A program made the translations under genes and the position numbers. From contig NZ_CP017243.1 in the NCBI RefSeq assembly GCF_001908375.1, positions 372,001 through 436,000 of the forward strand: a stretch of 64,000 nucleotides of DNA, given 5' to 3'. The notes beneath the pieces were generated by a model. That model saw nothing but the letters and a program-made list of their open reading frames with translations. It did not search any database and was not told where the DNA came from. Source of the DNA: Rhizobium etli 8C-3 (GTDB lineage Bacteria; Pseudomonadota; Alphaproteobacteria; Rhizobiales; Rhizobiaceae). Below, one piece after another: positions 40,808 through 49,979 of this stretch (the first letter of the stretch is position 1; the number at the start of each line of letters is the position of its first letter).

Positions 40808-41350
40808 GTGGCGAAGACAACACGAAGAGAAATATATACGCCAGAACAGATCGACGTCGGCGTAAAGCATAAGCTTGAGAAAATTGACTCGTTTTTGTCA
40901 GATCTCGTTAGCGAAAATTCCGAAGAAAAACTATTCCTGAGGAATATTCTTGGATTGATGCTTAAAGTATATCATATGGACGCCAATAACAAACCCATGA
41001 CGAAGATGCAGGCGTGTCGCTATCTGCCTTTCAAAAACCAGACTGTTTGCCAAAAGTATGTCGAGGCAGCGCATTTGCGTGGGTTCATCGACATCACTCG
41101 GGATAAAACGGACAAACGGCGTCTGATTGTTGTTCCAAAGGAGCCGTTGGTTGTCTATGTCAATGAATATATAGCTGACTTCCTTGATGACTGCCGTAGA
41201 GCGATTGACAGTGCCGCTCAAGTAGCTACGCTTCCTGAGGAAGGGATGGCAACGGCAAGTTCTTCATCTATTGATAAATCGCCAGCGTCTTCTGGGGCAC
41301 CTGTGGGTTCCTCTCAAAAGAGAGTCGATCGAAAAGCCAGGAAATTTTAG
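40808..41350 (+). CDS. Putative winged-helix regulator
   Basis: 180 residues from the GTG at 40808, which has AGAGG about 7 bases upstream; TTG (40790) and GTG (40802) are alternatives. The middle (MTKMQACRYLPFKNQTVCQK, then RGFIDITRDKTDKRRLIVV) looks like a MarR-type winged helix with its beta wing. The C-terminus is Ser/Ala-rich. It is divergent from the DUF6875-like/YbaK-like pair and separated by a palindrome, so it probably controls that pair and itself. No exact family is claimed. Confidence 0.6.
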   Translation: MAKTTRREIYTPEQIDVGVKHKLEKIDSFLSDLVSENSEEKLFLRNILGLMLKVYHMDANNKPMTKMQACRYLPFKNQTVCQKYVEAAHLRGFIDITRDKTDKRRLIVVPKEPLVVYVNEYIADFLDDCRRAIDSAAQVATLPEEGMATASSSSIDKSPASSGAPVGSSQKRVDRKARKF

Positions 41351-41747
41351 CGAGTTTTATTGTGGGAAAGCAAAAGTAAGAAGCCGGTCTCGCGCGCGTT
41401 TATCCTTTCATCAATCAAATGTTTCCTCCGTAAACAAGCTTCATCGAGGTAACCCGCTTCGCTTAACCGGCCTGACGGCCGGTGCAGGCGCTGCTAGGGG
41501 GAGCGGCTGTATCGTCGTTTCGGCCAAGAAACTGCGCGGGAAGTTCGGCGGCATCCTCAGCCTTATCACCTTGGCATTTACGCTATCTTTTTAGGCGAGG
41601 CGGAAACCGCTGACGCGGTCCTCCATCTCTTGGTCGAGACAGTGTGACCTGCCACTGAATTTTCATCCGGCGTCTGACCTGCCACTGAGAATTTCTGAAC
41701 CGCTCCCAAACGTTGGACCACCGGATGCTAGAGTTTTCCGGCTTCAT

Positions 41748-42563
41748 TCAGGGAGGCGGGCTGGTTGCGCCTCCCGAATTCACCAACGAGATCGGCACCT
41801 TGTTGCCGATCGCACCATGAGGTCTTTCCTCATTGTAGTATCTACGCCAATCCTCCATCTTTTCGCGGGCATCCGCAAGGGTCAGGAACCAATGCTGGTT
41901 CAGGCATTCTGCACGGAAGCAGCCATTGAACGCTTCGATGAAAGCATTATCAGTCGGCTTGCCGGGGCGTGAGAAGTCCAACGTCACACCCTTGGAATAG
42001 GCCCACAGGTCCAAGTCGCGCGACACGAACTCGGTCCCTTGGTCGACACGGATCGTTTTCGGATAGCCGGCTTTTTGGCACACCCGTTCAAGGGTTTGCA
42101 CAACGTCTTCGCCTCTATAGCTATGACGTGGATCAAGCACCGGCACGTAGCGCGAGAAGGTGTCGACCACCGTCAGCACGCGCAGTTTCTTACCCGTTGC
42201 GAGTTGGTCGTGAACGAAGTCCATCGCCCAGACGTCGTTGGGTCCGACGGCCATGTGCCGATCCTCGCGAAGCTTGGCTTTTACCCCCCGCTTCGGTGTC
42301 TTGTTCCGCAACTGTAGCCCCAAGTCCCTGTAAATGCGGTAGGTTCGCTTGATGTTGGTGCCCCAACCCTCGCGTTCCAACAGCACATGCACGCGGCGAT
42401 AGCCGTACCGCACACGGATCTCGCAGATCTCGCGAATACGACGTTCCAGACCGGCCTGATCAGCACGGCGAGAGGTATAGTGGTGAGTTGATCGATCGAA
42501 GTTCAACGCTCCACAAGCACGTCGGATCGAGATCGCCCAATCGCAGCACATGCCTTTCACCAT
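41748..42563 (-). CDS. IS3-family transposase OrfB (copy 2)
   Basis: 271 residues, the same as the copy 1 OrfB except GCFRAEC in place of GRFRAEC beside the catalytic Glu. The DDE motifs DFVHDQLATGK, RVDQGTEFV and FIEAFNG are present. Probably still functional. Confidence 0.92.
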   Translation of the reverse strand: MVKGMCCDWAISIRRACGALNFDRSTHHYTSRRADQAGLERRIREICEIRVRYGYRRVHVLLEREGWGTNIKRTYRIYRDLGLQLRNKTPKRGVKAKLREDRHMAVGPNDVWAMDFVHDQLATGKKLRVLTVVDTFSRYVPVLDPRHSYRGEDVVQTLERVCQKAGYPKTIRVDQGTEFVSRDLDLWAYSKGVTLDFSRPGKPTDNAFIEAFNGCFRAECLNQHWFLTLADAREKMEDWRRYYNEERPHGAIGNKVPISLVNSGGATSPPP

Positions 42564-42583
42564 CTCCCGCTTCCGAGCAGGCC

Positions 42584-42850
42584 TTAGAGCTTTCGGCGGA
42601 TGACATCCTGCAACATCTCGCGGTCCAGCGTCAGATCCGCGACGATCTTCTTCAGGCGCGAATTCTCGTCCTCGAGCTGTTTCAGCCTCTTCATCTCCGG
42701 TGGCAGCATGCCCGCGTATTTTTTCTTCCAGTTGAAATAAGTCGCCTGGCTGATCCCCGCCTTCCTGCAGATTTCAGCAACCGACACGCCTTCATCACCT
42801 TGCTTCAGAATGAACGCCTTCTGAGCGTCCGAAAACTGCGACGCTTTCAT
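42584..42850 (-). CDS. IS3-family transposase OrfA (copy 2)
   Basis: 88 residues, identical to the copy 1 OrfA in the protein read here (MKASQFSDAQKAFIL..., helix-turn-helix AEICRKAGISQATYF). It lies 20 bases before orfB. Confidence 0.88.
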   Translation of the reverse strand: MKASQFSDAQKAFILKQGDEGVSVAEICRKAGISQATYFNWKKKYAGMLPPEMKRLKQLEDENSRLKKIVADLTLDREMLQDVIRRKL

Positions 42851-42932
42851 CGTCTTCTGGTCCCTTTCCCAGCCAGGAAAATGCACCGGAAAACTCTAAC
42901 CAAAACTGGTCCAGTTTGAAGGGTTCAGATCA

Positions 42933-44191
42933 AAGTGCACAAGATGGTGGCGAATGGGAACGTAGGGTCGTCGCCTCGATCGCCAAGAAATTGAAAAGGG
43001 GCCAGCGAGGAGCGCCTTTTGGCTCGCATCGCCGGGTCCGCGATCAAGGCCCTCGACGGAGCGGTGCCGAAATTGCCGAACAGGCGATACTTTCGGCTCT
43101 GGTCCGCAAATACAAGACTGGCGGTTCCTAAGCAGCGAGCCCAGGCGGTGCCACGTTCCTCCTACGGCATTTCATTATCCACGCATGTTGCCGAGGCTGC
43201 TGAGCCTGCTCGAATTCCGGAATAATGCAGCACATCGGGTCCGCCATCGCGGCGCTGGAATGGCTCAAGCGTCTGATCGACGAGGACGACAGACGGATCG
43301 ACCCGTATCGATCCGAGACCTGGCTGTAGGCCTGAAGGCCTAGCATCCTGCCGTATTTCACGTTTACCAGGGCGTCGCCTTGCGCTGTGGCGGCAAATAA
43401 TAGGCCGTCGCTCGAAGCCGGAGTGCCCATGGATCGGTAACCCCGCCTGCGCCTCGACCACCCTGGCTAGCGCCCGGTCGTAGGCTTCGCTCTCGACATG
43501 CCACTGTCGAACACGGATTAACACCCACAAGGTGTGGGTGTCTGTGGCATCGGCCATCATGCGCAGGCCAAAGCTAGTCTCTTCTGCGAGGATGACGTTC
43601 ATCGCAGGGCGCTCCTGTACGCAGATGACTGAATGCTTCGCAGAAGCCAGTCGCAGCATCCACGTCTGGACGTCGCCTTCGCAATCGAGCCGCCCGGAAT
43701 CGTAACAGCCCGAGCTGGCGCGGCCAAGCTCGCGTAACCGGATGTCGAGGTGAGCTTGAGATTTGCCAGCTATCCTCCTGTCGCAACGGCCCCGCGAGAC
43801 GATCGCTGTCGGCCACAGCCTGGGCCGGAACAAGTGCAGGTCTGAGATCGCCATAGCGTCGGGACCCGCCCAAGCATTGTCCAATAGGTCTCGTGTTTCT
43901 TTTCGCATCCGGTGGATCTTTTACTTGACACATCCGGCCATAGCATCTGCCAATAGGGACAAGGCCCGCGGCACCAAGCGGCGCATCCGCGCCCACTATC
44001 GTGCGGAGGGCCACTAACAATTCACCAGGTTTCAGAGTGAATCAGCAGCAACAAAAATCGACGGCAAACTCGATGGGGGCTACGCGGATGGGGGCGCGCT
44101 TACTGAGCGCCGAGTCTCAACTGTACCGTCGCCACCGAACTTTGGAGCTGTCGATCCTGTTCAGGACGTTCATTCAGAACCCTACTCGGTT
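42933..44191 (-). other. 1.26 kb with no recognised gene
   Basis: A long minus frame (43162-43908) and several overlapping frames exist, but none matches a family I recognise or has a clear ribosome site. The stretch is GC-rich and may be a decayed gene. It ends at the NifA site of the peptide operon. Confidence 0.4.
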
Positions 44192-44207
44192 TGTCGTGCT
44201 TGCGACA
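44192..44207 (+). promoter_or_regulatory. NifA activator site of the peptide export operon
   Basis: A perfect TGT-N10-ACA (TGTCGTGCTTGCGACA), itself an almost full palindrome, lies 94-109 bases upstream of the -24 box, as at nifH. Confidence 0.75.
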
Positions 44208-44300
44208 GCGTGATGTGCGGTTTGGCACGTCTCGGCGCTCTAGGGCAGCCATTGAATAACATACAGAACAGTTTTCTGATGCTTTTCGCTCCTTCTGCAT

Positions 44301-44316
44301 TGGCACGAATCTTGAA
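44301..44316 (+). promoter_or_regulatory. Sigma-54 promoter of the peptide export operon
   Basis: TGGCACGAATCTTGAA has the same -24 and unusual -12 (TTGAA) and the same spacing as the nifH promoter. The leader to the peptide ATG is 78 bases. Confidence 0.78.
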
Positions 44317-44394
44317 CCTTTTTGTTGCGCGCCGCTAGGAGCTCCCAACGGGGGCCTTGGCATCTTCTCAATCCAGCTCTGAACGGAGACACCA

Positions 44395-44520
44395 ATGATG
44401 AACAACATGGCAGCCTATCGTGTAACCGAATTAACCCCTCAAGAAGCAGCTGAAACCTCCGGAGGTTGGTATTTTTGGGTTTACTTGTTTTTGCGACGTT
44501 ACGGACACTTGTTTGGTTGA
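44395..44520 (+). CDS. Double-glycine leader peptide (bacteriocin-like precursor)
   Basis: 41 residues from the ATG at 44395, six bases after GGAG. The leader has the classic pattern ELTPQEAAETSGG, where the double glycine is the cut site for C39 peptidases. The predicted mature part is 17 residues, WYFWVYLFLRRYGHLFG, aromatic-rich and basic in the middle. No cysteine is present, so it is not a lantibiotic or disulfide type. It is followed by the adaptor and exporter genes and preceded by a NifA/sigma-54 promoter. It was found by reading the gap, as it is too short for usual gene finders. Whether it kills, signals or acts on the plant is unknown. Confidence 0.75.
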   Translation: MMNNMAAYRVTELTPQEAAETSGGWYFWVYLFLRRYGHLFG

Positions 44521-44538
44521 TAAGCGAGCTGGCTCTCG

Positions 44539-45720
44539 ATGGCTCCTAGTGACTACAGACTAGCAGTTCCCCTTTCTGCTGAAACGGCCAGCTGCACCGC
44601 AGAAAGCATACTGGCGCGACGATCAGGACGATCCTTGAGCATTTATAGGGCGATCTTGCTCTTCGTCGCCGCGGCATTTGGCTCACTGCCACTCGTTACC
44701 ATACCGGTCTCCATGCAGAGTGTCGGTACTATTCGCCCGATCGTGGAGAAGACGCCCCTGATAGCGCCCGTCTCCGGACGCATCTCCCGTGTCCTTGCCT
44801 TTGAGAACGATGTCGTTGCTAAGGGGAAGGAAATAATCGCCTTTGACGATCATGTAATCGAGGAAAAGCTCAGCGGGGTTTTAGCCGACATTCATGCCAA
44901 GAGCGATCTTGCCCATGACTTCCAAACGCTGATTTCTTCCGGCGCAAGGCTCAGCGTCTCGCCCCCCCTCCAAACCGAATCCGCGACGGCTGAAAGGGTG
45001 CATTTTCTCAACTTGCTGCGCGAGAACCAAAATGCGCGCAGTAACGCCGCGGCGGAACTCGACCGCGCAAAGCGACTTGTCTCGGCTGCTGCGGCGCCGG
45101 CGAAGACCGTTGACGAGAAGGCTTTCGCTCTCCAAAATATCGAGGTCCAAGGCGAGATCCTCGTGCGACGCAAAACCGCTGATTGGAACCAGAAGCTCCT
45201 TGATGCTAACCTGCGCTTAAAGGAACTCACGGCCACCTTGCATCAGCTCGAGCACGAACGGGACCTGCACCGCATCCGCGCCCCAGTATCGGGTGCTCTC
45301 GAGCAGTTCTCCGGCCTCGCGCACGGAAGCTACGTGCAGAGCGGGCAAACCGTTGGTTGGATCTCGCCGAACGACGATCTGGTGGCGGAAATCTACGTCT
45401 CCCCCAACGACATTGGCTTTGTGCAGCCTGGTCAGCCGGTGCGGCTCCAAGTGGATGCCTTTAACTACAACCAATGGGGTGTCATCAAAGCAAGGGTGGT
45501 CGAGGTGGCGCAGGACTTCACTCTGCATGACGGGAACCCGGTCTTCAAGGTCCAGTGCGCGCTCTCTCGCAGCGAACTCGCGCTGAAAAGCGGGGCCATC
45601 GGCCACCTGAAGAAAGGCATGACCGTGCGGGCTCGCTTTCTGTTGGCCAATCGCACTCTCCTGCAACTGCTCTACGACGAGGCAGACGATTGGCTCAACC
45701 CGATGCTGGCGGGGCGCTAA
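44539..45720 (+). CDS. HlyD-family membrane fusion protein for peptide export
   Basis: 393 residues. It has a membrane helix at about 35-55 (AILLFVAAAFGSLPLVTIPV), a lipoyl-type region (IAPVSGRISRVLAFENDVVA), a coiled-coil middle (about 150-240) and a second lipoyl half (RIRAPVSGALEQFSGLAHGS). HlyD proteins bridge the inner-membrane ABC exporter and the outer-membrane channel. It starts 18 bases after the peptide stop and ends 27 bases before the transporter gene. No outer-membrane channel gene is in the window. Confidence 0.9.
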   Translation: MAPSDYRLAVPLSAETASCTAESILARRSGRSLSIYRAILLFVAAAFGSLPLVTIPVSMQSVGTIRPIVEKTPLIAPVSGRISRVLAFENDVVAKGKEIIAFDDHVIEEKLSGVLADIHAKSDLAHDFQTLISSGARLSVSPPLQTESATAERVHFLNLLRENQNARSNAAAELDRAKRLVSAAAAPAKTVDEKAFALQNIEVQGEILVRRKTADWNQKLLDANLRLKELTATLHQLEHERDLHRIRAPVSGALEQFSGLAHGSYVQSGQTVGWISPNDDLVAEIYVSPNDIGFVQPGQPVRLQVDAFNYNQWGVIKARVVEVAQDFTLHDGNPVFKVQCALSRSELALKSGAIGHLKKGMTVRARFLLANRTLLQLLYDEADDWLNPMLAGR

Positions 45721-45747
45721 TATTGTCCCAACAGCCAGCGAGCCTCC

Positions 45748-47895
45748 ATGTCGAGTAAGGCCATTAAGTTCAAACAGCGTGACATCACGGATTGCGGCGC
45801 CGCCAGCCTCGCATCTGTCGCAGCCTTCTATGGCTACAAGTTGCCATTGGCGCGCATCCGCCAGTATGCGTCGACCGACCGCTCCGGTACGAGTGTGCTG
45901 GGGCTCACGGAAGCGGCGCAGAAGCTGGGCTTCATCGCGAAAGGCGTCAAAGGTGGCTTCGACAGCCTGTACAAGATCCCCAAGCCCGCTATCGCGCACG
46001 TCGTCAAGGAGGACCTGCACCATTTCGTAGTGGTCCATGCGATCGACGCCAAGTGGGTCATCGTCATGGACCCGGCCTTGGGCGAAATCTGCAAAGTGCC
46101 GCATCAGGAATTCATGGAGCAATGGACCGGCGTTCTGGTTTTGCTGGTTCCGGCAGACACATTCAATCGTCGAGACGAGACCACGTCGCCCCTCGCCCGA
46201 TTCGCCCGCCTACTCGCGCCACACCGCACGGTGATGGCGCAGGCTCTCGTCGGCGCTCTTGTGACGACCGTCCTCAGTCTCTCGACGGCGATCTACGTTC
46301 AGAAGATCGTTGATCACGTGATCCCAGCGGGAAACCGCAACCTGCTCAACTTGATGAGCATCGCAATGCTGCTGATCCTAGCGATACAGATCCTGATCAA
46401 CCTCCTAAGAGGCCGACTCGTCCTGCAGACGGGGCAGAAGATCGACGTATGCTTGATCCTCGGCTATTACAATCACATCCTGGCCCTGCCCCAGAAGTTC
46501 TTCGATAGCATGCGCATGGGAGAAATCGTGTCGCGCATGAACGACGCTGTGAAAATCAGGAGCTTCCTGAACGACGTTTCGATAAACATGTTTGTTGACA
46601 TTTTAATGATACTGTTCTCGTTCGGAATGATGTTCATCTATTCCTGGAATATTGCTTTGATCGTGGCGCTCGCCATTCCAATGTACATCCTGGTATATTG
46701 GGCCATCAATCGGATGAATCGAAATCTCCAACGAGTCATCATGGAAAATGACGCCAAACTCGAGGCGCAACTGGTAGAATCACTCGGAGCTGTCTCCACC
46801 ATTAAGACTTCCGGCGTCGAGAGCTTCGCAAACTTCAAAATGGAGACCCGCTTCGTAAAGATGCTGCATTCCGTCTACAGCTCCGGGCTGATCTCAATCT
46901 GCGGCGACAACGCCTCGACGTTGCTGTCGGTCCTGTTCACCATCGTGCTGATGTGGTTTGGAACCACGCTTGCGCTCGAACAGGCCGTCACGCCCGGCGA
47001 ATTGCTGTCCTGCTATACGTTGCTTGGCTATATCACCCGGCCGGTCGCCCGCCTGATCCAGACCAACCGGATCGTTCAAGACGCGTTTATCGCGGCGGAT
47101 AGACTTTTCGAGATCTTTGAACTGGAGTCGGCAAGCAGCAGCGGCATCGATGCTACGAAGACCGATCTCGGAGATATTCGCCTGGAGAACGTCACATTCC
47201 GCTATGGCGCGCAGGCGGAGGTTTTCAGCGATCTAAGCGTCTCCTTTCGCCAAGGAGAGTTGACGGCCGTCGTGGGTGAGAGCGGCTCGGGCAAAAGCAC
47301 CCTTGCGGCTCTGCTGCAGAATGTCTACCAGCTTGAGGATGGATGCATTCGGATCGGCCAATATGCCCTCCAGGATTTCTCGAGCGCATCACTGCACAAG
47401 GTCATGGCTGCAGTACCGCAATCGATAGACGTCTTCTCCGGTTCCGTGATCGAGAACATCGCCCTGGGCGAGTTCGAACCGGAGTTCGATAAGATCGTAC
47501 GCATCTGTGATCGAATAGGACTGCGGGAGTGCATCGAGCGCTGGCCCGGGCGGTTCCAGGCCCATCTGGGCGAGAACGGGGTTCGCCTCTCCGGAGGTGA
47601 GAAGCAGCGCCTCGCATTGGCTCGGGCCCTGTACCGGGATCCCGACGTTCTAATCCTTGACGAAGCGACCTCCTCTCTGGACTCGGCAGCCGAAGAATTT
47701 GTGCTGCGGGTTGTTGAGGATCTGTCTCGCGCTGGGAAGACCATCATAGTCATCACTCATCGGTTGAGCACCGTTCGTGGGGCGGACAATATTGTGGTCC
47801 TGGACAAGGGGCGGGTCATTGAGGAGGGAAAGCACGCTGACCTAGTGAGAACTGATGGCCCTTACGCTCGATTATGGCGGGCGCCAAGGTCGTGA
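45748..47895 (+). CDS. Peptidase-containing ABC exporter (C39 bacteriocin processing type)
   Basis: 715 residues. The N-terminal C39 peptidase has QRDITDCGAASL (Gln10, Cys16), a His at 92 (HHFVVVH) and Asp108 (VMDPA). A six-helix membrane domain spans about 155-430. The ATPase has Walker A GESGSGKST, signature LSGGEKQRLALARAL and Walker B VLILDEATSSLD. Such proteins cut the leader after Gly-Gly and export the peptide. It is the third gene of the NifA-driven operon, and the direct substrate is likely the 41-residue peptide upstream. Confidence 0.94.
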   Translation: MSSKAIKFKQRDITDCGAASLASVAAFYGYKLPLARIRQYASTDRSGTSVLGLTEAAQKLGFIAKGVKGGFDSLYKIPKPAIAHVVKEDLHHFVVVHAIDAKWVIVMDPALGEICKVPHQEFMEQWTGVLVLLVPADTFNRRDETTSPLARFARLLAPHRTVMAQALVGALVTTVLSLSTAIYVQKIVDHVIPAGNRNLLNLMSIAMLLILAIQILINLLRGRLVLQTGQKIDVCLILGYYNHILALPQKFFDSMRMGEIVSRMNDAVKIRSFLNDVSINMFVDILMILFSFGMMFIYSWNIALIVALAIPMYILVYWAINRMNRNLQRVIMENDAKLEAQLVESLGAVSTIKTSGVESFANFKMETRFVKMLHSVYSSGLISICGDNASTLLSVLFTIVLMWFGTTLALEQAVTPGELLSCYTLLGYITRPVARLIQTNRIVQDAFIAADRLFEIFELESASSSGIDATKTDLGDIRLENVTFRYGAQAEVFSDLSVSFRQGELTAVVGESGSGKSTLAALLQNVYQLEDGCIRIGQYALQDFSSASLHKVMAAVPQSIDVFSGSVIENIALGEFEPEFDKIVRICDRIGLRECIERWPGRFQAHLGENGVRLSGGEKQRLALARALYRDPDVLILDEATSSLDSAAEEFVLRVVEDLSRAGKTIIVITHRLSTVRGADNIVVLDKGRVIEEGKHADLVRTDGPYARLWRAPRS

Positions 47896-48003
47896 TCCGT
47901 GTAGGCCCTGTCGGCTCGAGGATTGAAAACGGTTGTGAACGTCACGGTTAAGCAGCATGGCAACATTGTCGGCTGTGAACTTGAAGCGGCGGTGATCGGA
48001 ACG

Positions 48004-48588
48004 TGGGCGATGGACTTCGTTCACGACCAACTCGCAACGGGTAAGAAACTGCGCGTGCTGACGGTGGTCGACACCTTCTCGCGCTACGTGCCGGTGCTTG
48101 ATCCACGTCATAGCTATAGAGGCGAAGACGTTGTGCAAACCCTTGAACGGGTGTGCCAAAAAGCCGGCTATCCGAAAACGATCCGTGTCGACCAAGGGAC
48201 CGAGTTCGTGTCGCGCGACTTGGACCTGCGGGCCTATTCCAAGGGTGTGACGTTGGACTTCTCACGCCCCGGCAAGCCGACTGATAATGCTTTCATCGAA
48301 GCGTTCAATGGCCGCTTCCGTGCAGAATGCCTGAACCAGCATTGGTTCCTGACCCTTGCGGATGCCCGCGAAAAGATGGAGGATTGGCGTAGATACTACA
48401 ATGAGGAAAGACCTCATGGTGCGATCGGCAACAAGGTGCCGATCTCGTTGGTGAATTCGGGAGGCGCAACCAGCCCGCCTCCCTGAATGAAGCCGGAAAA
48501 CTCTAGCATCCGGTGGTCCAACGTTTGGGAGCGGTTCAAGACCGCCGAGGCTCTAATCGCCGCCGGATGAAAATTCAGTGGCAGGTCA
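48004..48588 (+). mobile_element. IS3-family remnant, orfB 3' part, inverted
   Basis: Identical or nearly so to the 3' half of OrfB in copies 1 and 2, from WAMDFVHDQLATGKKL to the stop and the terminal GGCAGGTCA at 48588. The 5' half and orfA are missing, with a junction near 48003. Orientation is opposite to copies 1 and 2. Confidence 0.88.
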
Positions 48589-48851
48589 TTTGAAGGCCAA
48601 CCACCTACCTTCCTGCCGAACACTGGCAGACCAGAAAACAAGGGGCGCAGCCAATACACGTCGCTTGATCAGTGCTTGTGAGATACGCCGGAGCCAAAGA
48701 GGAGCCGTAGTGAGTAGTGAACGCACTGTCATGCAGGTTCCTCCATGTCGCCCCCCCCCGCGCCAAGAACGCTAGGGCACACCCCCGGATTGCTTGATTG
48801 CTGGGCAGATTAGCGAAGAATTCCGCCCTATATGAGCCGTTTCAACCGCAC

Positions 48852-49337
48852 TTAAACGCGCGCTACATCTGAATAGGTCTTAATTGTTGTTAAGCCATTA
48901 TCGACCAGGCCAGTTCCCGCCTCGGCGAGCTTTTGGAGGTTGTCGAAGCCAAATCGATGTACGTCGCGGAGCGTCTTCGAGAGTACTACGAGCCGCCCCG
49001 CCGTGAGTAATATCCGACCGAATCCCTCATGGTTCACAGTCAACACCGGTGACGCCATCAGTCCGGACTGCTCCTCTATAGCAAGTGCTACGGCGGCATA
49101 GAAGATCTCAAGCCGCCACTGCACCTCTAGGTCAGGTCCCCCGATGAGAGGAATCGCCCTACGCTGCTGCCTCGTCACGATGAAATCACAGAGCAAATCG
49201 GTGTCCGATTTCTCTTGCCACAATTCAAAGGTGTCTTGAGCACGCATCAGACGCAAGAGGCACTTAATGAAAGGCGTGGCGAGAGCATCTTTCTCATCTA
49301 ATCGAGCATTGTTGGGGACAGGGGTGACGTTTGACAT
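48852..49337 (-). CDS. NifX-associated protein, DUF269 family, copy 2
   Basis: 161 residues with the same DUF269 layout as copy 1 (ATPFIKCLLRLMRAQDTFEL, VLTVNHEGFGRILLTAGRLV, LSKTLRDVHRFGFDNL), but clearly diverged in sequence. A ribosome site CAGGAGGAT lies upstream of the ATG. The gene sits behind a nifH pseudogene whose NifA-type promoter is still visible, so it may be expressed in nodules. It may have come from a different rhizobial nif cluster. Confidence 0.88.
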   Translation of the reverse strand: MSNVTPVPNNARLDEKDALATPFIKCLLRLMRAQDTFELWQEKSDTDLLCDFIVTRQQRRAIPLIGGPDLEVQWRLEIFYAAVALAIEEQSGLMASPVLTVNHEGFGRILLTAGRLVVLSKTLRDVHRFGFDNLQKLAEAGTGLVDNGLTTIKTYSDVARV

Positions 49338-49408
49338 CAGTTAAAATCCTCCTGAGTGTTGGATGCGGTTTGACTAAGGGCCACACCCGCTTCCGGTAAC
49401 ACCATCCC

Positions 49409-49777
49409 TTAAAATGGTGCGGCAGATGGGACCTGTGGCGACGCAACTTGGCCCGGACGAATGACATGGCCCCTCGAAACGGGGCGGCCGCAACAACAAC
49501 GGCAAGCGGCGGGCAACGCTGGCGGGCTTGACGAAAAGCGCTTCACAAGCGAGATTCCCGTCGCGATAGTCCAGTGGCGGTAGGTTTCGCCGCGAACTCC
49601 ACCCTCAACCAACCTATTCGCCGCCAGGTGTAAAACCGTGTCTCGGGCTTTCGAATTGAGGATCAGGCGGGGGGTGGAATCAGCTTTTCGAGGTCGACAA
49701 GGACAGTGAGAGTATCTTGAGAGGCCGTGTACTTGCCGATCCCCCCTTTTCCGTGCGAACTGATGCAGACCTGCCAT
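49409..49777 (-). pseudogene. nifH: nifH remnant, N-terminal part
   Basis: The start reads MAGLHQFA, then a shifted GGIGKYTASQD-like stretch, then [20 protein letters not shown], the beginning of NifH (P-loop and STRLILN region). Small deletions shift the frame around 49690-49750, and NifH similarity ends near 49610. The remainder to 49409 is unrelated or scrambled. The promoter and NifA site upstream are conserved, so the message may still reach the DUF269 gene. Confidence 0.8.
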
Positions 49778-49861
49778 GTATTTTCCCTTCAAGGTTCAAA
49801 TCGACTTCGACCGGACGCCACACGTTCCACCAGGCGATTGCCCGCCGCGTAGTTCTGGGAG

Positions 49862-49877
49862 TTCAAGACTCATGCCA
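49862..49877 (-). promoter_or_regulatory. Sigma-54-like promoter of the nifH remnant
   Basis: The minus strand TGGCATGAGTCTTGAA matches the nifH promoter pattern with one change in the -24 (TGGCAT). Confidence 0.6.
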
Positions 49878-49963
49878 GTCTCCTCCGCTGAGGTTCGGAA
49901 CACGGCATCTGTATTGTTTCCAGCTTCTTAGCTAGCCCATGAAGAATTGATCGAGGACAACGT

Positions 49964-49979
49964 TGTCGTGAACCGGACA
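49964..49979 (-). promoter_or_regulatory. NifA activator site of the nifH remnant
   Basis: A perfect TGT-N10-ACA (TGTCGTGAACCGGACA) lies 87-102 bases upstream of the -24 box. Confidence 0.65.

Larger units (their letters stand above)
41645..42932 (-). mobile_element. IS3-family insertion sequence, copy 2 (1288 bp)
   Basis: Same length, ends and orientation as copy 1. The left end carries the terminal TGACCTGCCACTGA twice (41645 and 41675), while the sequence between differs from copy 1, which suggests a past recombination at the end. With copy 1 it brackets about 15.4 kb as direct repeats. Confidence 0.9.

Noticed and set aside
43162..43908. 248-codon minus frame between IS3 copy 2 and the peptide operon
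   Set aside because: No family, no ribosome site and several competing frames; kept only as unassigned sequence.
45217..46122. 301-codon minus frame opposite the HlyD and exporter genes
   Set aside because: It spans two clear plus-strand genes and has no family.
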